In this document: one piece after another, positions 63,996 to 64,000 of the stretch | Numbering within the stretch: position 1 is the first letter of the stretch | Layout of the letters: each line of letters starts with the position of its first letter | Assembly: GCF_037975245.1 (NCBI RefSeq) | Contig: NC_092572.1 | Span: 20,462,489 to 20,526,488 of the forward strand | Origin: Apostichopus japonicus | Lineage: Eukaryota > Echinodermata > Holothuroidea > Aspidochirotida > Stichopodidae | Reading direction: 5' to 3' | Length of the DNA: 64,000 bases | Made by a program: the position numbers and the translations under genes | The notes under the pieces: model-generated | Databases searched by the model: none | The model's input: only the letters and a program-made list of their open reading frames with translations | Told to the model about the DNA's origin: nothing

Positions 63996-64000
63996 ATCCA

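Overview
This is a eukaryotic, animal-type genomic window. It is AT-rich, its genes are split by short exons with GT..AG introns, and it carries degenerate retrotransposons, DNA transposons, microsatellites and long G/C homopolymer runs. The gene families (an expanded, intronless-CDS SLC35G/EamA transporter group, and Ig-domain receptors near a divergent receptor-tyrosine-kinase lobe) together with CR1-like LINEs and Polinton remnants fit an invertebrate deuterostome. An echinoderm such as a sea cucumber is my best guess, as inference only. No prokaryotic feature and no CRISPR array is present.

Layout. 1-1 kb (+): the last exons of a divergent receptor-type tyrosine kinase. Its DFG motif reads DFV, so it is probably a pseudokinase. 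1-11 kb: mostly gene-free, with tandem duplications, one duplicated segment, a LINE relic and a tRNA-Thr-like sequence. 11.1-13.7 kb: a complete, bounded 2.58-kb mobile element. It has inverted termini, AG...CT ends and a 6-bp target duplication (tgctac), and holds a C2H2 zinc-finger ORF plus the C-terminal half of an adenovirus-type cysteine protease. I read it as an internally deleted Polinton/Maverick. 15-21 kb: three unrelated tandem arrays. 17.8-49.1 kb: five SLC35G-family loci, namely one with a single in-frame stop (+), one decayed with an internal 214-bp duplication (-), two intact (-) and one frameshifted and N-terminally truncated (-). Between them lie a SAP-domain ORF fragment, a near-perfect 52-bp-arm palindrome, nested hAT-like elements with an exact 8-bp target duplication (30.5-33.0 kb), and a nearly complete CR1-group LINE with one frameshift (39.3-43.6 kb). 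53-54.2 kb: a decayed second LINE.

54.8-63.2 kb (+): a multi-exon receptor with a signal peptide, three Ig-like domains each on one phase-1 exon, a transmembrane exon and several small cytoplasmic exons. Its last cytoplasmic exon has been duplicated; the copy ends in a stop codon and its flank is split by a 379-bp hAT-like insertion. A further exon at 63,156-63,241 could begin a kinase-like lobe beyond the window. The kinase exons at the left edge and the Ig receptor at the right edge have the same orientation and may be the tail and head of two paralogues flanking the SLC35G cluster.

The host genes here (sugar-nucleotide/drug-metabolite type transporters and Ig receptors) are not an operon. 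They look like lineage-specific tandem expansions with frequent pseudogenisation, in a transposon-dense region.
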